A DNA stretch of 64,000 nt from Flavipsychrobacter sp. GTDB lineage: Bacteria > Bacteroidota > Bacteroidia > Chitinophagales > Chitinophagaceae. The stretch spans positions 287,591 to 351,590 of the forward strand of contig JAEUVF010000010.1 in assembly GCA_016787265.1 (NCBI GenBank), given 5' to 3'. The notes beneath the pieces were generated by a model. That model did no database searches, was not told the origin of the DNA, and saw only the letters and a list, made by a program, of their open reading frames with translations. This document shows positions 1 to 9,460 of the stretch, piece by piece. Every line of letters starts with the position of its first letter. Positions within the stretch are counted from its first letter, which is position 1. The position numbers and the translations under genes are program-made.

Positions 1-137
1 GTATGGGCATACTTTACCTCTTCACCGGGGGCTTATGCCTGATAGGAACCATTATTGACGTGGTAAATCATAAAAAAATTGCAACGGAATACAACCTCCA
101 GCAGATGTACGAATCATCAAGGATGGTTGGTCTTTAA
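1..137 (+). CDS. TM2-domain membrane protein, C-terminal end (partial)
   Basis: The frame open from base 3 encodes the last 44 residues of a protein that begins outside the window and stops with TAA at 135-137. The segment GILYLFTGGLCLIGTIIDVV is a glycine-rich transmembrane helix ending in an Asp, as in the second helix of TM2-domain proteins, followed by a polar tail of about 23 residues. TM2 proteins are small two-helix membrane proteins of unclear function. The stop lies 21 bases inside the 3' end of the convergent hydrolase gene, so the two genes overlap tail to tail. The family call rests on one helix only. Confidence 0.6.
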   Translation, partial: MGILYLFTGGLCLIGTIIDVVNHKKIATEYNLQQMYESSRMVGL

Positions 138-1109
138 TTGCACCAGCCAGTCGGTAATTTCTTTTTCAACACCACCAGCGTCTTTTGATTTAAAAGGAGA
201 GGCGATCACATGATCACCGGTATTCGGCATGGCGATTTCTTTCTTCAAGGCATCGGGTGTGCCTACCTGTTGGAACATTTTGCGCATGGCGGAGACTTTC
301 ACCACGGGATCCTGTTCCTGCTCGTTTTTATAATAGTAAAGCAATAACAGGGGTTGTTTGACTTTGGCAAATGTTTCCGGCGTCATCGTAGTTTCCAGCA
401 ATTCCTCCAGTGCAACGGTGGCTTCCAGTCGATAGGGTGTGTTCCAGTATTGTTTGTAGGTGGGGCGGTCATCCGAAGCAGTCCGGTATTTACCACCCAG
501 CACCAGTTGTGCAATCTCTAAGCCCCATGGATTGTTCAGCAGCCAGGCATTAGGATCATTGATTGCAATATTGGGTGATAATAACACCAATGCATATACG
601 TCGTTCGGATAGGTAGCAGCCAATTGCAAAGCGTTGGTTCCACCGGTTGAAGTGCCCATCAGGATTACCTTTTTTCCTAATTGTTTACCAATGGCCAGGG
701 CTTCTTTTGCAGACTCCCAATAGTTTTCGGGAGTAAGATGCAACAATGCATCGCTTGTTTCGATCCCATGTTCGGCTAAGCGTGCCAGGTAGAGATTGGC
801 GCCCATAGCCTTGGCTGCATGCTGATGTGTAGGCGCTCCTTCAAATTGGGAGGCACTGAAACCATGCAGGTAAACAATTGAATATTCGGTAGGCTGGCGC
901 AGGGAATCATTGTTCCAGATAATGCGGGCTTCATTATCCGGCTTCAGTTTAAAGGAGGCTTCTTTGTTGCGTACATAGGTCTCCACTTCAGGAGCTGAAG
1001 GTACTGCGGGCATTTGAGTAGAATAGTCCGGGGTGGAAGGATTGGGCCCTGCCATATAGGCTACTGCCAATACAACCGGGATACCAAACAACCATTTTTT
1101 GCTGGCCAT
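117..1109 (-). CDS. alpha/beta hydrolase (esterase-like), membrane-anchored or exported
   Basis: This 330-residue protein has a hydrophobic N-terminus (about residues 5-21) that could be a signal anchor or uncleaved signal peptide, followed by an alpha/beta-hydrolase fold. The HGF oxyanion motif is at 82-84 and the nucleophile elbow GTSTGG puts the catalytic serine at 154. Asp267 and His300 (in GDH) are the likely remaining triad members. The substrate cannot be told: esterase or lipase activity on a small ester is the general expectation. The gene ends inside the end of the convergent TM2 gene and starts 52 bases from the end of the oxidoreductase gene on the same strand, so co-transcription is possible. 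Confidence 0.8.
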   Translation of the reverse strand: MASKKWLFGIPVVLAVAYMAGPNPSTPDYSTQMPAVPSAPEVETYVRNKEASFKLKPDNEARIIWNNDSLRQPTEYSIVYLHGFSASQFEGAPTHQHAAKAMGANLYLARLAEHGIETSDALLHLTPENYWESAKEALAIGKQLGKKVILMGTSTGGTNALQLAATYPNDVYALVLLSPNIAINDPNAWLLNNPWGLEIAQLVLGGKYRTASDDRPTYKQYWNTPYRLEATVALEELLETTMTPETFAKVKQPLLLLYYYKNEQEQDPVVKVSAMRKMFQQVGTPDALKKEIAMPNTGDHVIASPFKSKDAGGVEKEITDWLVQLKTNHP

Positions 1110-1160
1110 AAAAGAAATGCTTTGTTAGCAAAATAAACATTCCTTTTATGAATCCGGTTA

Positions 1161-2468
1161 TTAACAATGCACGGGAACTACGATTCCTTCTTTCCGGCTT
1201 TTCTCAGCAGCAAATCCCATCAGGTGGCTTTCGATGGAAGCTTCCAGGGTGGAGGTCAGCATATTCGGATCATTGGCATGTACTGCCATCACAAAATCAG
1301 CCATGAGTCTGAAATCACCTCCACCATGCAGGTCGGTTGTTTCAGCCCATTGTTCTTTTTTACCATTTTGAAAGCTGGTAATAACCATTTCGGTCATATC
1401 GCCTACAATATCACCGTGACTGCCCATCACGCGGGTACGCCGGCCTTCATAGGAAGTGAAAGCCTGCAAAGAGAAACTCGCAGTAACGCCGCCTTCAAAT
1501 TGCAGATTGGCAACATAATGATCCGGCTGGTCATTGTCCATCTGGTATACACATCTGCCATAATCGGTTGTGCGTAACTGTTCCATTATATAATCTCCCT
1601 GTGCATCCTTGTCTTCGGGCAGATCAAATACATAGGTACGCTCCCGCAGTTTGTGATAAATTTTGATGGCGGAATAGGGACATTCTTCTTCCACTTTGCA
1701 ACCATCTGTACATCGGTGGGTGCTGCCTTCCGGTGCATTTTCCTGGCGGAACCATCTCAATCCTCCAAAAGCATGAACGGAGGTACAGGGTTTGCCCACC
1801 AGCCAGCGCAGAATGTCAAGATCATGGCTGGCCTTCGCCAGAATAATTGGTGTAGTGGTGGTACTGTTTTTCCAGTTGCCTCTGACATAGGAATGAGTCA
1901 TATGCACATGCTCGATGGGTTCCAGGTGCTGGATACTGATCAGTTCACCGATGGCACCGCTTCTGATCAGGCTGCGGAGTTTGCGGAAATAGGGGGCATA
2001 TCGCAATACATGGCAAACTGCTACAATTTTTCCAGAGGCACGGGATGCTTCCAGGATCTGGCGACATTCCTCTTCTGAAGGCGCGATCGGTTTTTCCAAT
2101 AACACATGATAACCAGCTTTCAGTGCGGCGAGGCAGGGACCCACATGCAGGCGGTCTGGGGAAGCAATGATAACTGCATCTGCGAAGCGGGGTCTTGTAA
2201 AAACTTCTTCCCAGTTCAGAAAGCAGTTTTCAGCCGGGATTTTATGTGTAGTAGCATAGCGTTGGTTTCGGATCGGGTTGGGTTCTGCTACCCCGATGAT
2301 ATCAAATTGTTGTTCATACTGAGAGGCAAATTGTCCATATACATAACCCCGGCGACCGGCACCAATCACGATTGCGGTAACCGGCTTGTCGATGGTTTCA
2401 AAACGTTCGGGTAACAGAATATGGGTGGTCTTATCGTCATAGGGGAATTCCTTAAAATTCGTCGTCAT
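1161..2468 (-). CDS. Gfo/Idh/MocA family NAD(P)-dependent oxidoreductase
   Basis: With the ATG at 2466-2468 the protein has 435 residues; a TTG two codons upstream is less likely. The N-terminal Rossmann fold shows the dinucleotide motif GAGRRG near residue 36, and the family EKP motif with the catalytic lysine lies near residue 126. Family members oxidise or epimerise sugars and inositols with NAD(P). An insert with CTDGC and EEECPYSA, followed by residues around the substrate face, resembles a subgroup of larger Gfo/Idh enzymes and might form a small cysteine site. There is no signal peptide, so it should be cytoplasmic. The substrate is unknown. Confidence 0.85.
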   Translation of the reverse strand: MTTNFKEFPYDDKTTHILLPERFETIDKPVTAIVIGAGRRGYVYGQFASQYEQQFDIIGVAEPNPIRNQRYATTHKIPAENCFLNWEEVFTRPRFADAVIIASPDRLHVGPCLAALKAGYHVLLEKPIAPSEEECRQILEASRASGKIVAVCHVLRYAPYFRKLRSLIRSGAIGELISIQHLEPIEHVHMTHSYVRGNWKNSTTTTPIILAKASHDLDILRWLVGKPCTSVHAFGGLRWFRQENAPEGSTHRCTDGCKVEEECPYSAIKIYHKLRERTYVFDLPEDKDAQGDYIMEQLRTTDYGRCVYQMDNDQPDHYVANLQFEGGVTASFSLQAFTSYEGRRTRVMGSHGDIVGDMTEMVITSFQNGKKEQWAETTDLHGGGDFRLMADFVMAVHANDPNMLTSTLEASIESHLMGFAAEKSRKEGIVVPVHC

Positions 2469-2552
2469 AACCAATCTGTTTTATCGTTCAAAAATTGAGC
2501 TGAAAGGTACGAAGGGAGGGTGGAGGGGGAGATGAGGATTTGGTTAAAATCG

Positions 2553-2579
2553 GGGGACAAAGGGGACAAAGGGGACAAA
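2553..2579. repeat. three tandem copies of GGGGACAAA in a purine-rich spacer
   Basis: Three perfect 9-base units sit at 2553-2561, 2562-2570 and 2571-2579, inside a stretch (about 2508-2630) whose plus strand is mostly G and A. The following GACAAAGGAGGC at 2574-2585 recurs in inverted orientation at 58597-58608. The spacer separates the divergent oxidoreductase and typA genes. No coding frame with a plausible start was seen in it. Confidence 0.8.
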
Positions 2580-2677
2580 GGAGGCGGGAGGCATTGAAGA
2601 TGGGCATGGGAGGAAGGGGAGAGGTGTTGAATAACAGAGAGTTATGATATATAACATAATCTTTATGGGAATTTAAC

Positions 2678-2707
2678 TTGCGGGGCGGCTAAATAGCTGT
2701 ACCTTTG
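2678..2707 (+). promoter_or_regulatory. Bacteroidota-type promoter of typA
   Basis: TTG at 2678-2680 and TACCTTTG at 2700-2707 are separated by 19 bases. This matches the Bacteroidota sigma-ABfr consensus TTG-N19-TAnnTTTG. Transcription would start near 2714, giving a leader of roughly 35 bases before the ATG at 2750. Confidence 0.75.
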
Positions 2708-2749
2708 CGCGCCAAAAGGCAAATTTTGCTGGGGGACAGAAATCGAGTT

Positions 2750-4561
2750 ATGAATATTAGGAATATAGCCATTATTGCACACGTTGACCACGGTAAAACA
2801 ACCCTGGTTGACCGGATTCTTCACACCACCAAAGTATTTCGCGAGAACCAGGATACAGGTGAACTGATCATGGACAACAATGATCTGGAACGTGAACGGG
2901 GGATCACCATCTTTAGTAAGAACGCAGCTGTTACTTTTAAAGATACCAAAATCAATGTAATTGACACTCCGGGTCACGCCGACTTCGGTGGTGAAGTGGA
3001 ACGCGTACTAAAGATGGCCGATGGGGTAATCCTGCTGGTCGATGCTTTTGAAGGTCCCATGCCACAAACCCGTTTTGTGTTGCAGAAAGCCCTTCAGCTG
3101 AACCTGAAACCCATCGTGGTAATTAATAAGGTTGATAAGCCGAACTGTCGCCCTGATGAAGTGCATGACGCTGTATTCGAACTTTTTTTCAACCTCGATG
3201 CCACTGAAGAACAACTCGATTTCCCCACCTTCTATGGTTCGGGTAAAAATGGCTGGTTCAACAGTTCCAACACACCCTGTGAAGATATCACCCCGTTGAT
3301 GGATGGCATATTACAATATGTACCCGAACCCAGAGTGGAAGAAGGCCCGTTGCAAATGCAGATCACATCATTGGATTACTCATCCTTCCTTGGACGTATT
3401 GCAATTGGTAAAGTGCAGCGTGGTGCAATCAGGGAAAACCAGCCGATCGCATTGATGCAGGCGGATGGTACAATTAAAAAGCAGCGGGTAAAAGAACTCT
3501 ATGTGTTCGAAGGCATGGGTAAGCGTAAGGTAACAGAAGTGTTAGCCGGCGACCTGTGTGCAGTAGTTGGATTGGAAGATTTCAATATTGGAGACACCAT
3601 TTCTGACCAGGAAGTAATGGAAGCATTGCCGGTGATCAGTGTGGATGAGCCTACGATGAACATGCTGTTCAGTATCAACAACTCTCCTTTCTTTGGTAAG
3701 GACGGCAAGTTTGTTACTTCACGTCACCTGCGCGACCGTTTGATGAAGGAAACCGAAAAGAATCTCGCACTTCGTGTGTACGATACAGATAGTGGTGATA
3801 GTTTCCAGGTTTATGGTCGTGGTATTCTGCACCTGGGTGTATTGATTGAAACCATGCGCCGGGAAGGATATGAACTGACTGTAGGTCAGCCACAGGTTAT
3901 TGTTAAAAATATTGACGGCAAGCGTTGTGAGCCCTATGAGGTGCTGGTAGTAGATGTGCCGCAGGAATTTGCATCTAAAGTAATCGACCTGGTTACCCGT
4001 AGAAAAGGGGAAATGCATGTGATGGAAACCAAGGGTGATATGCAGCACCTGGAATTTGAAATTCCTTCTCGTGGATTAATTGGTCTGCGTACGCAGATGC
4101 TGACTGCTACAACCGGAGAAGCTGTAATGGCGCACCGATTCCTGGAATACAAACCCTGGAAAGGCCCCATCCCCGGACGTAACAATGGTGTATTGATTTC
4201 CAAGAATACCGAGAAGACAACCGGTTATTCAATTGATAAATTACAGGATCGCGGAACCTTCTTTGTGGATCCGGGAGAAGATGTTTATGCCGGCCAGATT
4301 GTGGCGGAGAACATTAAGCCAGGAGACCTGGTGGTGAATGTAACGGAAGGTAAAAAACTAACCAACCACCGTGCCAGTGGAAGTGATGATGCAACCCGCA
4401 TTGCACCGAAAACGCTGTTGAGCCTGGAGGAGTGTATGGAATATATCCAGCACGATGAGTGTATTGAGGTGACGCCGAACTTTATTCGCATGCGTAAGAT
4501 CCATTTGGATGAAAACGAGCGGATCCGCCAGGCGAAATCAATGAAGGCCGAAGAGGTTTGA
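2750..4561 (+). CDS. typA: ribosome-associated GTPase TypA/BipA
   Basis: This 603-residue translation-factor GTPase matches the usual TypA/BipA length. G1 is AHVDHGKT at residues 10-17, switch I RGITI at 50-54, G3 DTPGHADF at 72-79 and G4 NKVD follows. The EF-G-like domains and the TypA-specific C-terminus ([25 protein letters not shown]) are all there. TypA binds ribosomes and supports assembly and growth under stress or cold. The ATG at 2750 is chosen because an upstream in-frame TTG at 2705 lies inside the promoter. It is a single-gene unit bounded by its own promoter and a hairpin terminator. Confidence 0.97.
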   Translation: MNIRNIAIIAHVDHGKTTLVDRILHTTKVFRENQDTGELIMDNNDLERERGITIFSKNAAVTFKDTKINVIDTPGHADFGGEVERVLKMADGVILLVDAFEGPMPQTRFVLQKALQLNLKPIVVINKVDKPNCRPDEVHDAVFELFFNLDATEEQLDFPTFYGSGKNGWFNSSNTPCEDITPLMDGILQYVPEPRVEEGPLQMQITSLDYSSFLGRIAIGKVQRGAIRENQPIALMQADGTIKKQRVKELYVFEGMGKRKVTEVLAGDLCAVVGLEDFNIGDTISDQEVMEALPVISVDEPTMNMLFSINNSPFFGKDGKFVTSRHLRDRLMKETEKNLALRVYDTDSGDSFQVYGRGILHLGVLIETMRREGYELTVGQPQVIVKNIDGKRCEPYEVLVVDVPQEFASKVIDLVTRRKGEMHVMETKGDMQHLEFEIPSRGLIGLRTQMLTATTGEAVMAHRFLEYKPWKGPIPGRNNGVLISKNTEKTTGYSIDKLQDRGTFFVDPGEDVYAGQIVAENIKPGDLVVNVTEGKKLTNHRASGSDDATRIAPKTLLSLEECMEYIQHDECIEVTPNFIRMRKIHLDENERIRQAKSMKAEEV

Positions 4562-4586
4562 TGTTAATATACAGTAAGAAATGGTT

Positions 4587-4618
4587 AAGCCGTTGCGTTG
4601 AAGCAACGGCTTTTTTTT
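4587..4618 (+). terminator. rho-independent terminator of typA
   Basis: A perfect 10-base stem, AAGCCGTTGC at 4587-4596 paired with GCAACGGCTT at 4603-4612, encloses a 6-base loop and runs into eight T residues. It lies 26 bases after the typA stop. Confidence 0.93.
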
Positions 4619-4713
4619 ATTAAACAAAACTCAGTTTTTTAGGAATTCAGGATAATCTACAGCAATTCGAGGTTAATTAAGAACAACTTAATAAAAATTT
4701 AATAAAGATTAAG

Positions 4714-4731
4714 ATAAAATTAAAATTTTAT
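4714..4731. promoter_or_regulatory. AT-rich palindrome upstream of the ROK gene, candidate operator
   Basis: ATAAAATT-AA-AATTTTAT is a perfect 8-base inverted repeat with a 2-base spacer. It ends 38 bases before the ATG of the ROK regulator, in a very AT-rich spacer (4620-4769). ROK repressors of the NagC/Mlc group bind AT-rich palindromes, so autoregulation of this operon is a reasonable inference. The low complexity of the region means chance cannot be excluded. Confidence 0.45.
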
Positions 4732-4769
4732 TATAGATTCAGTTAATTCCTTGTTAAGAATTGCTAATA

Positions 4770-6002
4770 ATGTTGGGGGGTAATAAAAAGCTTATTTACA
4801 AAAAAGCCGTATTAAAACAGCTTTATTTTAATGCCGGGATATCCTGTGCAGAGATAAGCCAACGGATTAACAGAAGCATCCCCTTAACCACCCGCATTCT
4901 TGATGAATTAAAAAATGAGAAACTGGTGCTGGAGGTTGGACCGGGCTCAACTGGTTTGGGGCGTAAACCAAAGACCTATGCTTTGCAGGAAAATTCTTTT
5001 TTTGTAGTATCGGTGGTAACTGACCAGTTTAATACCAGGATATATCTTGTTTCCAATCAAAATAAAAAAGTTGCAGAAGCCCAATTCGAATGGACAACCG
5101 GCAATGGTGAAGAGACGCTTGTCTTATTTTCCCAAAGAGTTGAGGAATTGATCTCGGATTCAGAAATTGATAAATCCATCATACTGGGTGTCGGAATTGC
5201 TGTATCAGGTGCTTTTGATTCTACTAATGCCTTGAGTTTTTTATTTCAGGGGAAGTTTGAAAGAGGGGGCTCTCAATTTTTAAGCAGACAACTACAGCTT
5301 CCAGTCTTTATCGATTCCATTTCAAGTTTAGTTGCGCTTGCCGAATTCAAATTCGGTAAAGTAGCCGGGCATCATAATACAATGGTGTTAAACCTAAGCT
5401 GGGATATTGGACTAGGCATGATCATGAATGGAGAAATATTCCGTGGTCATAAAGGTTACGCTGGCGAGTTCAGCCATCTTCCTCTTTTTGATAATAACAA
5501 ATTATGTACTTGTGGAAAGACAGGATGTCTGGATACAGAAGCTTCTGTATTGATTTTAATGGAAAAAATACGGGAAGGAATTCAATCCGGACGAAACTCC
5601 ATTTTGAGTAATGACTTTGATCCGTCTGATCCGGAAAGGGCATTTGAGCTTATAGTACATGCTGCACTTCATGGAGACCAGTTTGTAATTGAACTGATTG
5701 CAGAAGCTGGTTATCAGATAGGGCGGGGAGTTGCAATACTTATTCATTTACTGAATCCTGAATTGATAATATTAAGCGGTAAAGGGTCAGCCATTGGTAA
5801 GTTCTGGATAACATCTATTCAGTATGCAATAAACAGGCTTTGTATACCTGCCATTGCAGAAGATGTAAGAATGGAAGTATCACAAATGAACTACAATGCT
5901 GAAATAATTGGAGCTGCAGCGCTTGTAATGGAAAAAATTGATTCTACCAGCTTTGATCAATACCCGATAAAACTGATTAAGCCAACTCCCATTCATGCTT
6001 AA
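4770..6002 (+). CDS. ROK-family transcriptional repressor (NagC/XylR-like)
   Basis: The ATG at 4770 gives 410 residues; a TTG three codons earlier is less likely. An N-terminal winged helix (about residues 8-60) is followed by a ROK domain. The ROK signature GHKGYAGEFSH and the zinc motif CTCGKTGC are clear. The stretch where ROK kinases carry the catalytic Asp (ENDANA) reads IDSISS here, so it is probably a sugar-sensing repressor rather than a kinase. The gene lies 31 bases upstream of the susC-like start, and the two are probably co-transcribed, so it likely senses the glycan or sugar that the SusC/SusD pair imports. Confidence 0.88.
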   Translation: MLGGNKKLIYKKAVLKQLYFNAGISCAEISQRINRSIPLTTRILDELKNEKLVLEVGPGSTGLGRKPKTYALQENSFFVVSVVTDQFNTRIYLVSNQNKKVAEAQFEWTTGNGEETLVLFSQRVEELISDSEIDKSIILGVGIAVSGAFDSTNALSFLFQGKFERGGSQFLSRQLQLPVFIDSISSLVALAEFKFGKVAGHHNTMVLNLSWDIGLGMIMNGEIFRGHKGYAGEFSHLPLFDNNKLCTCGKTGCLDTEASVLILMEKIREGIQSGRNSILSNDFDPSDPERAFELIVHAALHGDQFVIELIAEAGYQIGRGVAILIHLLNPELIILSGKGSAIGKFWITSIQYAINRLCIPAIAEDVRMEVSQMNYNAEIIGAAALVMEKIDSTSFDQYPIKLIKPTPIHA

Positions 6003-6033
6003 TTATAAACTGTTTTTACCTAAAACAACCAAT

Positions 6034-9000
6034 ATGATCAAATCAACAATTCGACTGCTGCTTGTTGTATTGCTTTGTGCCTGTACAACATGGTCGTTCG
6101 CCCAACAAAGGAAGGTGACCGGCAACGTCAGAGATGCAAACGGAGTACCTGTGCCAGGTGCTACCGTAACAGAAAAAGGCACAACTAACGCTACTTCTAC
6201 AGATGATCAGGGTAGCTTCAGTTTGGAGATAAGTGGAAATAATTCCATTTTGGAAATCAGTTCCGTCAACTTTAAACCCCAGGAAATTAAAGTTGGATCC
6301 AGCAGTTTACTATCGGTAATAATGCAACCGATGGATGGAGCTCTCAATGAAGTTGTGGTTACCGCACTAGGTATCGGTAAACAGAAGAGGCAACTTGGTT
6401 ATTCTGTAACAGAAGTTAAGGGAGGTGACCTGGCGAAAACAAATGAAGTAAACCCAATTAATGCATTGCAGGGAAAAGTTGCAGGGGTTAATATTGATCA
6501 GGGTGCGGGTGGTTTGTTCGGAAATACCAAAATAGTAATACGAGGTAACTCAACGCTGGGTAGTAATAACCAACCCATTTTTGTAGTGGATGGGGTTATT
6601 ATGGATAATGATGTTTTCAATGGTACAGGGCGCGATTTTGGTAATGATCTGAAAAACCTGAACATGGAAGATTTCGAATCTGTTTCAGTTTTAAAAGGAT
6701 CAGCGGCTGCGGCATTATATGGTACCCGTGCCATTAATGGTGTAATTCTGATCACAACCAAAAAAGGAGCACAGCGGAAAGGCGTTGGCGTTTCACTCAA
6801 CCAGTCAGTAAACGTTTTTGATCCATATGCAGGACCTGAATTCCAGAATAAATTTGGTGGAGGTACTGTTGGTGCTTTCTTTACGGATGCAAGAGAACCC
6901 AATTATAAACCAAATGAAAACTGGTATACCAAAGTATTCCCGATTGATCCAATTACTGGTAACCCATATATTGATCGCCAGATCAACAGGGAACTGGAAA
7001 ACTGGGGACCCCGTATGCTTGGACAGGACGTGCAGAATTATGACGGCACCATGACCAAATATTCGCCCCAACCCAACAATTACCTGGATGCTTATCAGAC
7101 AGGATTTGGCTCCAACACGAATGTGGCTTTGGAAGCAGGAACAGAGAAATCAACCTTCCGTCTTTCCTATAATCATAATGAAGGTCGGGGTATCTACCTG
7201 AACAACAATATGTCTAAAGATGCATTTGACTTAAGGGTTACTCATAAGATCACGAAACGAATCAATATTGATGTGAGTTCCTCTTACACCAATTTCAAAG
7301 GAAAAAATCCACCCCGTCTTGGAGGTTATGACGCATTTGGATCCTTTAACCTCGGTCATATGTTCAGCTGGGTATTACCGAGGAACTATGACACCAAGTA
7401 TTGGATGAGAAAAGAAAACTATACCAGTATTTTGGGCGGCGCCCCTGATCCAAACAGTCCGGATGAGCCTAATAAAGCACCTGAAACAAGATTCTGGTAT
7501 TCTCTCTATAATTTCAATTATACCCAGAATGAGCAACTGCTTCGCACACGTGTTGCATTGGATTTCCAGCTGAACAGCTGGGCCAAGCTGATACTCGAAG
7601 GTAATATCAACAATATCTATCGCAAATCAGAGTCAAAAGAATTAGGCTTGTTGAGAAACTATGCTGGTGGTTTCTATAGTCTTGGTTTCAATACCAAGGA
7701 GAGCCAGTTCATGAAGTGGATGCTAATGATGAATAAAGACCTTAATGAGGACTTTAGTATCTCAGGTTATGTTGGTGGAGAAATGCAGAACTACAAAACT
7801 ACTTATTCCACCAGTGAAACCAGGGGTGGGTTGAACTATCCCGGGAACTATTTTATTTCAAATTCTGTAGAACAACCGTATACCAATGGTGGAATTTTAA
7901 ACAGAAAAAGATTCAATTCTTTATATGCGAGCGCTGACCTTTCTTACAAAAACATGCTTTACCTTCAGGCTACCTGGAGGGGAGACTGGTCTTCAGCTCT
8001 GACCTATACAAATGGTACAGGTAATAATTTTTATAATTATCCTGCAGTCAGTGCTTCCTGGATTTTCACCGAGAGCTTCAGGCTGCCCAACTGGATCAGC
8101 TTTGGTAAACTACGTGCAAATATTGCCGCTCTTGGAGGAGATACAGATCCATTTATTCTAAATCCTGGTTTCAATCTTAATGGATTCAGCAATACGAATG
8201 GCGTAACTGTTCCTTCATCCACGTATTCATCAAGCCAGGTATTGCAACCGAACATCAAACCACTTCGCAAGATTTCCAAAGAAATCGGTATGGATATGCG
8301 TTTCCTGAATAATCGGTTAGGTTTTGCTGTTAGTTTTTACCAGGATAATACAAAAAACCAGATCCTTCCAATTACAGCGCCACTTGAATCAGGTGTAAGA
8401 TCCATTCTGATCAATGCGGGTGAAATTCAGAATAAGGGAGTTGAAATTGCTATTGATGGAACTCCTATAAGCGGAAAGAACTTTTCCTGGAATACCGCAG
8501 TGAACTTTAGCCGCAACAGAAATAAAATTGTTTCACTGTATGAAGGAAGAACAGAGTATAATCTGGGTGCTGATATTGCCGAGATAAGTTCCTGGGCAGT
8601 TGTTGGCAAGTCCTATGGTACACTGAGAACAACCATACAATCTGAACCATTCCAGGCGGTTGATGCTAACGGAAATAAAATCGATGATCCAAGAAATGGC
8701 CTTCCTATCCTGAACTGGAGAGGAGATGCGCGTGCAGCTTTCCCCAAACGCAGTAATTACTGGCAGGATGTGGGTGATATAAATCCAAAGTTTCGTGCCG
8801 GATGGGATAACACCTTCCGTTACAAAAATCTATCGCTAAATGTATTAGTTGATGCAAAAGTTGGGGGTGATTTTGTGTTAGCCAGCTATCGTTTCGGAAC
8901 CCATACCGGTGTATTCCCCAATACATTGAAAGGCAGAGATGCGGAACATGGTGGAATTACATGGACAAGTAAGTATGATAACCAAACATATGATGACGGA

Positions 9001-9435
9001 ATTATTCCAGAGGGTGTTTTTGCACCAGGCCAAACGGTTACGCTGCCTGATGGTTCCCAGGCAAATGTAGGAGGAATGACCTACCAGGAAGCATATGACA
9101 AAGGCTTTGTTGAACCTACTCACCTGCCACAGTTTATGTATCGTTATGGTTCTTCTTCCACCGGGGTTTCTGATTATTGGATTGTTGAAAGTTCATGGGT
9201 ATCACTGCGCCAGGTAGCGCTTAGTTATGCGTTTAACCGGGAGTTGTACAGTAAATTAAAATTAAATGGATTGAGCTTGTCCGTTTCAGGTCGTGATCTG
9301 CTCTACCTGTACAATAGCCTTCCATACAATTTTAACCCGGCATCCAATAACTCTAACAATACCGCATTTTCAGGAGTAAATGGATTCCTGCCCATGACCA
9401 GAAGTATTATTTTCTCTCTGCGGGCAAGCTTCTAA
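6034..9435 (+). CDS. SusC/RagA-type TonB-dependent outer-membrane transporter
   Basis: With the start at 6034 (MIKSTIRLLL), before a good signal peptide ending SFAQ, the protein has 1133 residues, typical of SusC. An earlier ATG at 5995 overlaps the ROK stop and would bury the signal peptide. Order of domains: signal peptide, carboxypeptidase-regulatory-like domain (VTGNVRDANGVPVPGATV), TonB-box region (NEVVVTALGIGKQKRQLGYS), plug (ALQGKVAGVNI, VIRGNSTLG, VVDGVIMDN), then a 22-stranded barrel ending in Phe. It should take up an oligosaccharide or peptide-like ligand across the outer membrane with the SusD-like lipoprotein that follows after 25 bases. Confidence 0.96.
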   Translation: MIKSTIRLLLVVLLCACTTWSFAQQRKVTGNVRDANGVPVPGATVTEKGTTNATSTDDQGSFSLEISGNNSILEISSVNFKPQEIKVGSSSLLSVIMQPMDGALNEVVVTALGIGKQKRQLGYSVTEVKGGDLAKTNEVNPINALQGKVAGVNIDQGAGGLFGNTKIVIRGNSTLGSNNQPIFVVDGVIMDNDVFNGTGRDFGNDLKNLNMEDFESVSVLKGSAAAALYGTRAINGVILITTKKGAQRKGVGVSLNQSVNVFDPYAGPEFQNKFGGGTVGAFFTDAREPNYKPNENWYTKVFPIDPITGNPYIDRQINRELENWGPRMLGQDVQNYDGTMTKYSPQPNNYLDAYQTGFGSNTNVALEAGTEKSTFRLSYNHNEGRGIYLNNNMSKDAFDLRVTHKITKRINIDVSSSYTNFKGKNPPRLGGYDAFGSFNLGHMFSWVLPRNYDTKYWMRKENYTSILGGAPDPNSPDEPNKAPETRFWYSLYNFNYTQNEQLLRTRVALDFQLNSWAKLILEGNINNIYRKSESKELGLLRNYAGGFYSLGFNTKESQFMKWMLMMNKDLNEDFSISGYVGGEMQNYKTTYSTSETRGGLNYPGNYFISNSVEQPYTNGGILNRKRFNSLYASADLSYKNMLYLQATWRGDWSSALTYTNGTGNNFYNYPAVSASWIFTESFRLPNWISFGKLRANIAALGGDTDPFILNPGFNLNGFSNTNGVTVPSSTYSSSQVLQPNIKPLRKISKEIGMDMRFLNNRLGFAVSFYQDNTKNQILPITAPLESGVRSILINAGEIQNKGVEIAIDGTPISGKNFSWNTAVNFSRNRNKIVSLYEGRTEYNLGADIAEISSWAVVGKSYGTLRTTIQSEPFQAVDANGNKIDDPRNGLPILNWRGDARAAFPKRSNYWQDVGDINPKFRAGWDNTFRYKNLSLNVLVDAKVGGDFVLASYRFGTHTGVFPNTLKGRDAEHGGITWTSKYDNQTYDDGIIPEGVFAPGQTVTLPDGSQANVGGMTYQEAYDKGFVEPTHLPQFMYRYGSSSTGVSDYWIVESSWVSLRQVALSYAFNRELYSKLKLNGLSLSVSGRDLLYLYNSLPYNFNPASNNSNNTAFSGVNGFLPMTRSIIFSLRASF

Positions 9436-9460
9436 TCATTGACCTTTTAAACTTTTTTAT

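Noticed and set aside
1167..2414. Three open frames on the plus strand opposite the oxidoreductase
   Set aside because: They mirror the Gfo/Idh gene, which has clear family motifs; the translations show no recognisable domain.
2705..2749. Upstream TTG start that would lengthen TypA by 15 residues
   Set aside because: The TTG is the end of the TACCTTTG promoter box, so it would not be transcribed; known TypA proteins start close to the ATG at 2750.
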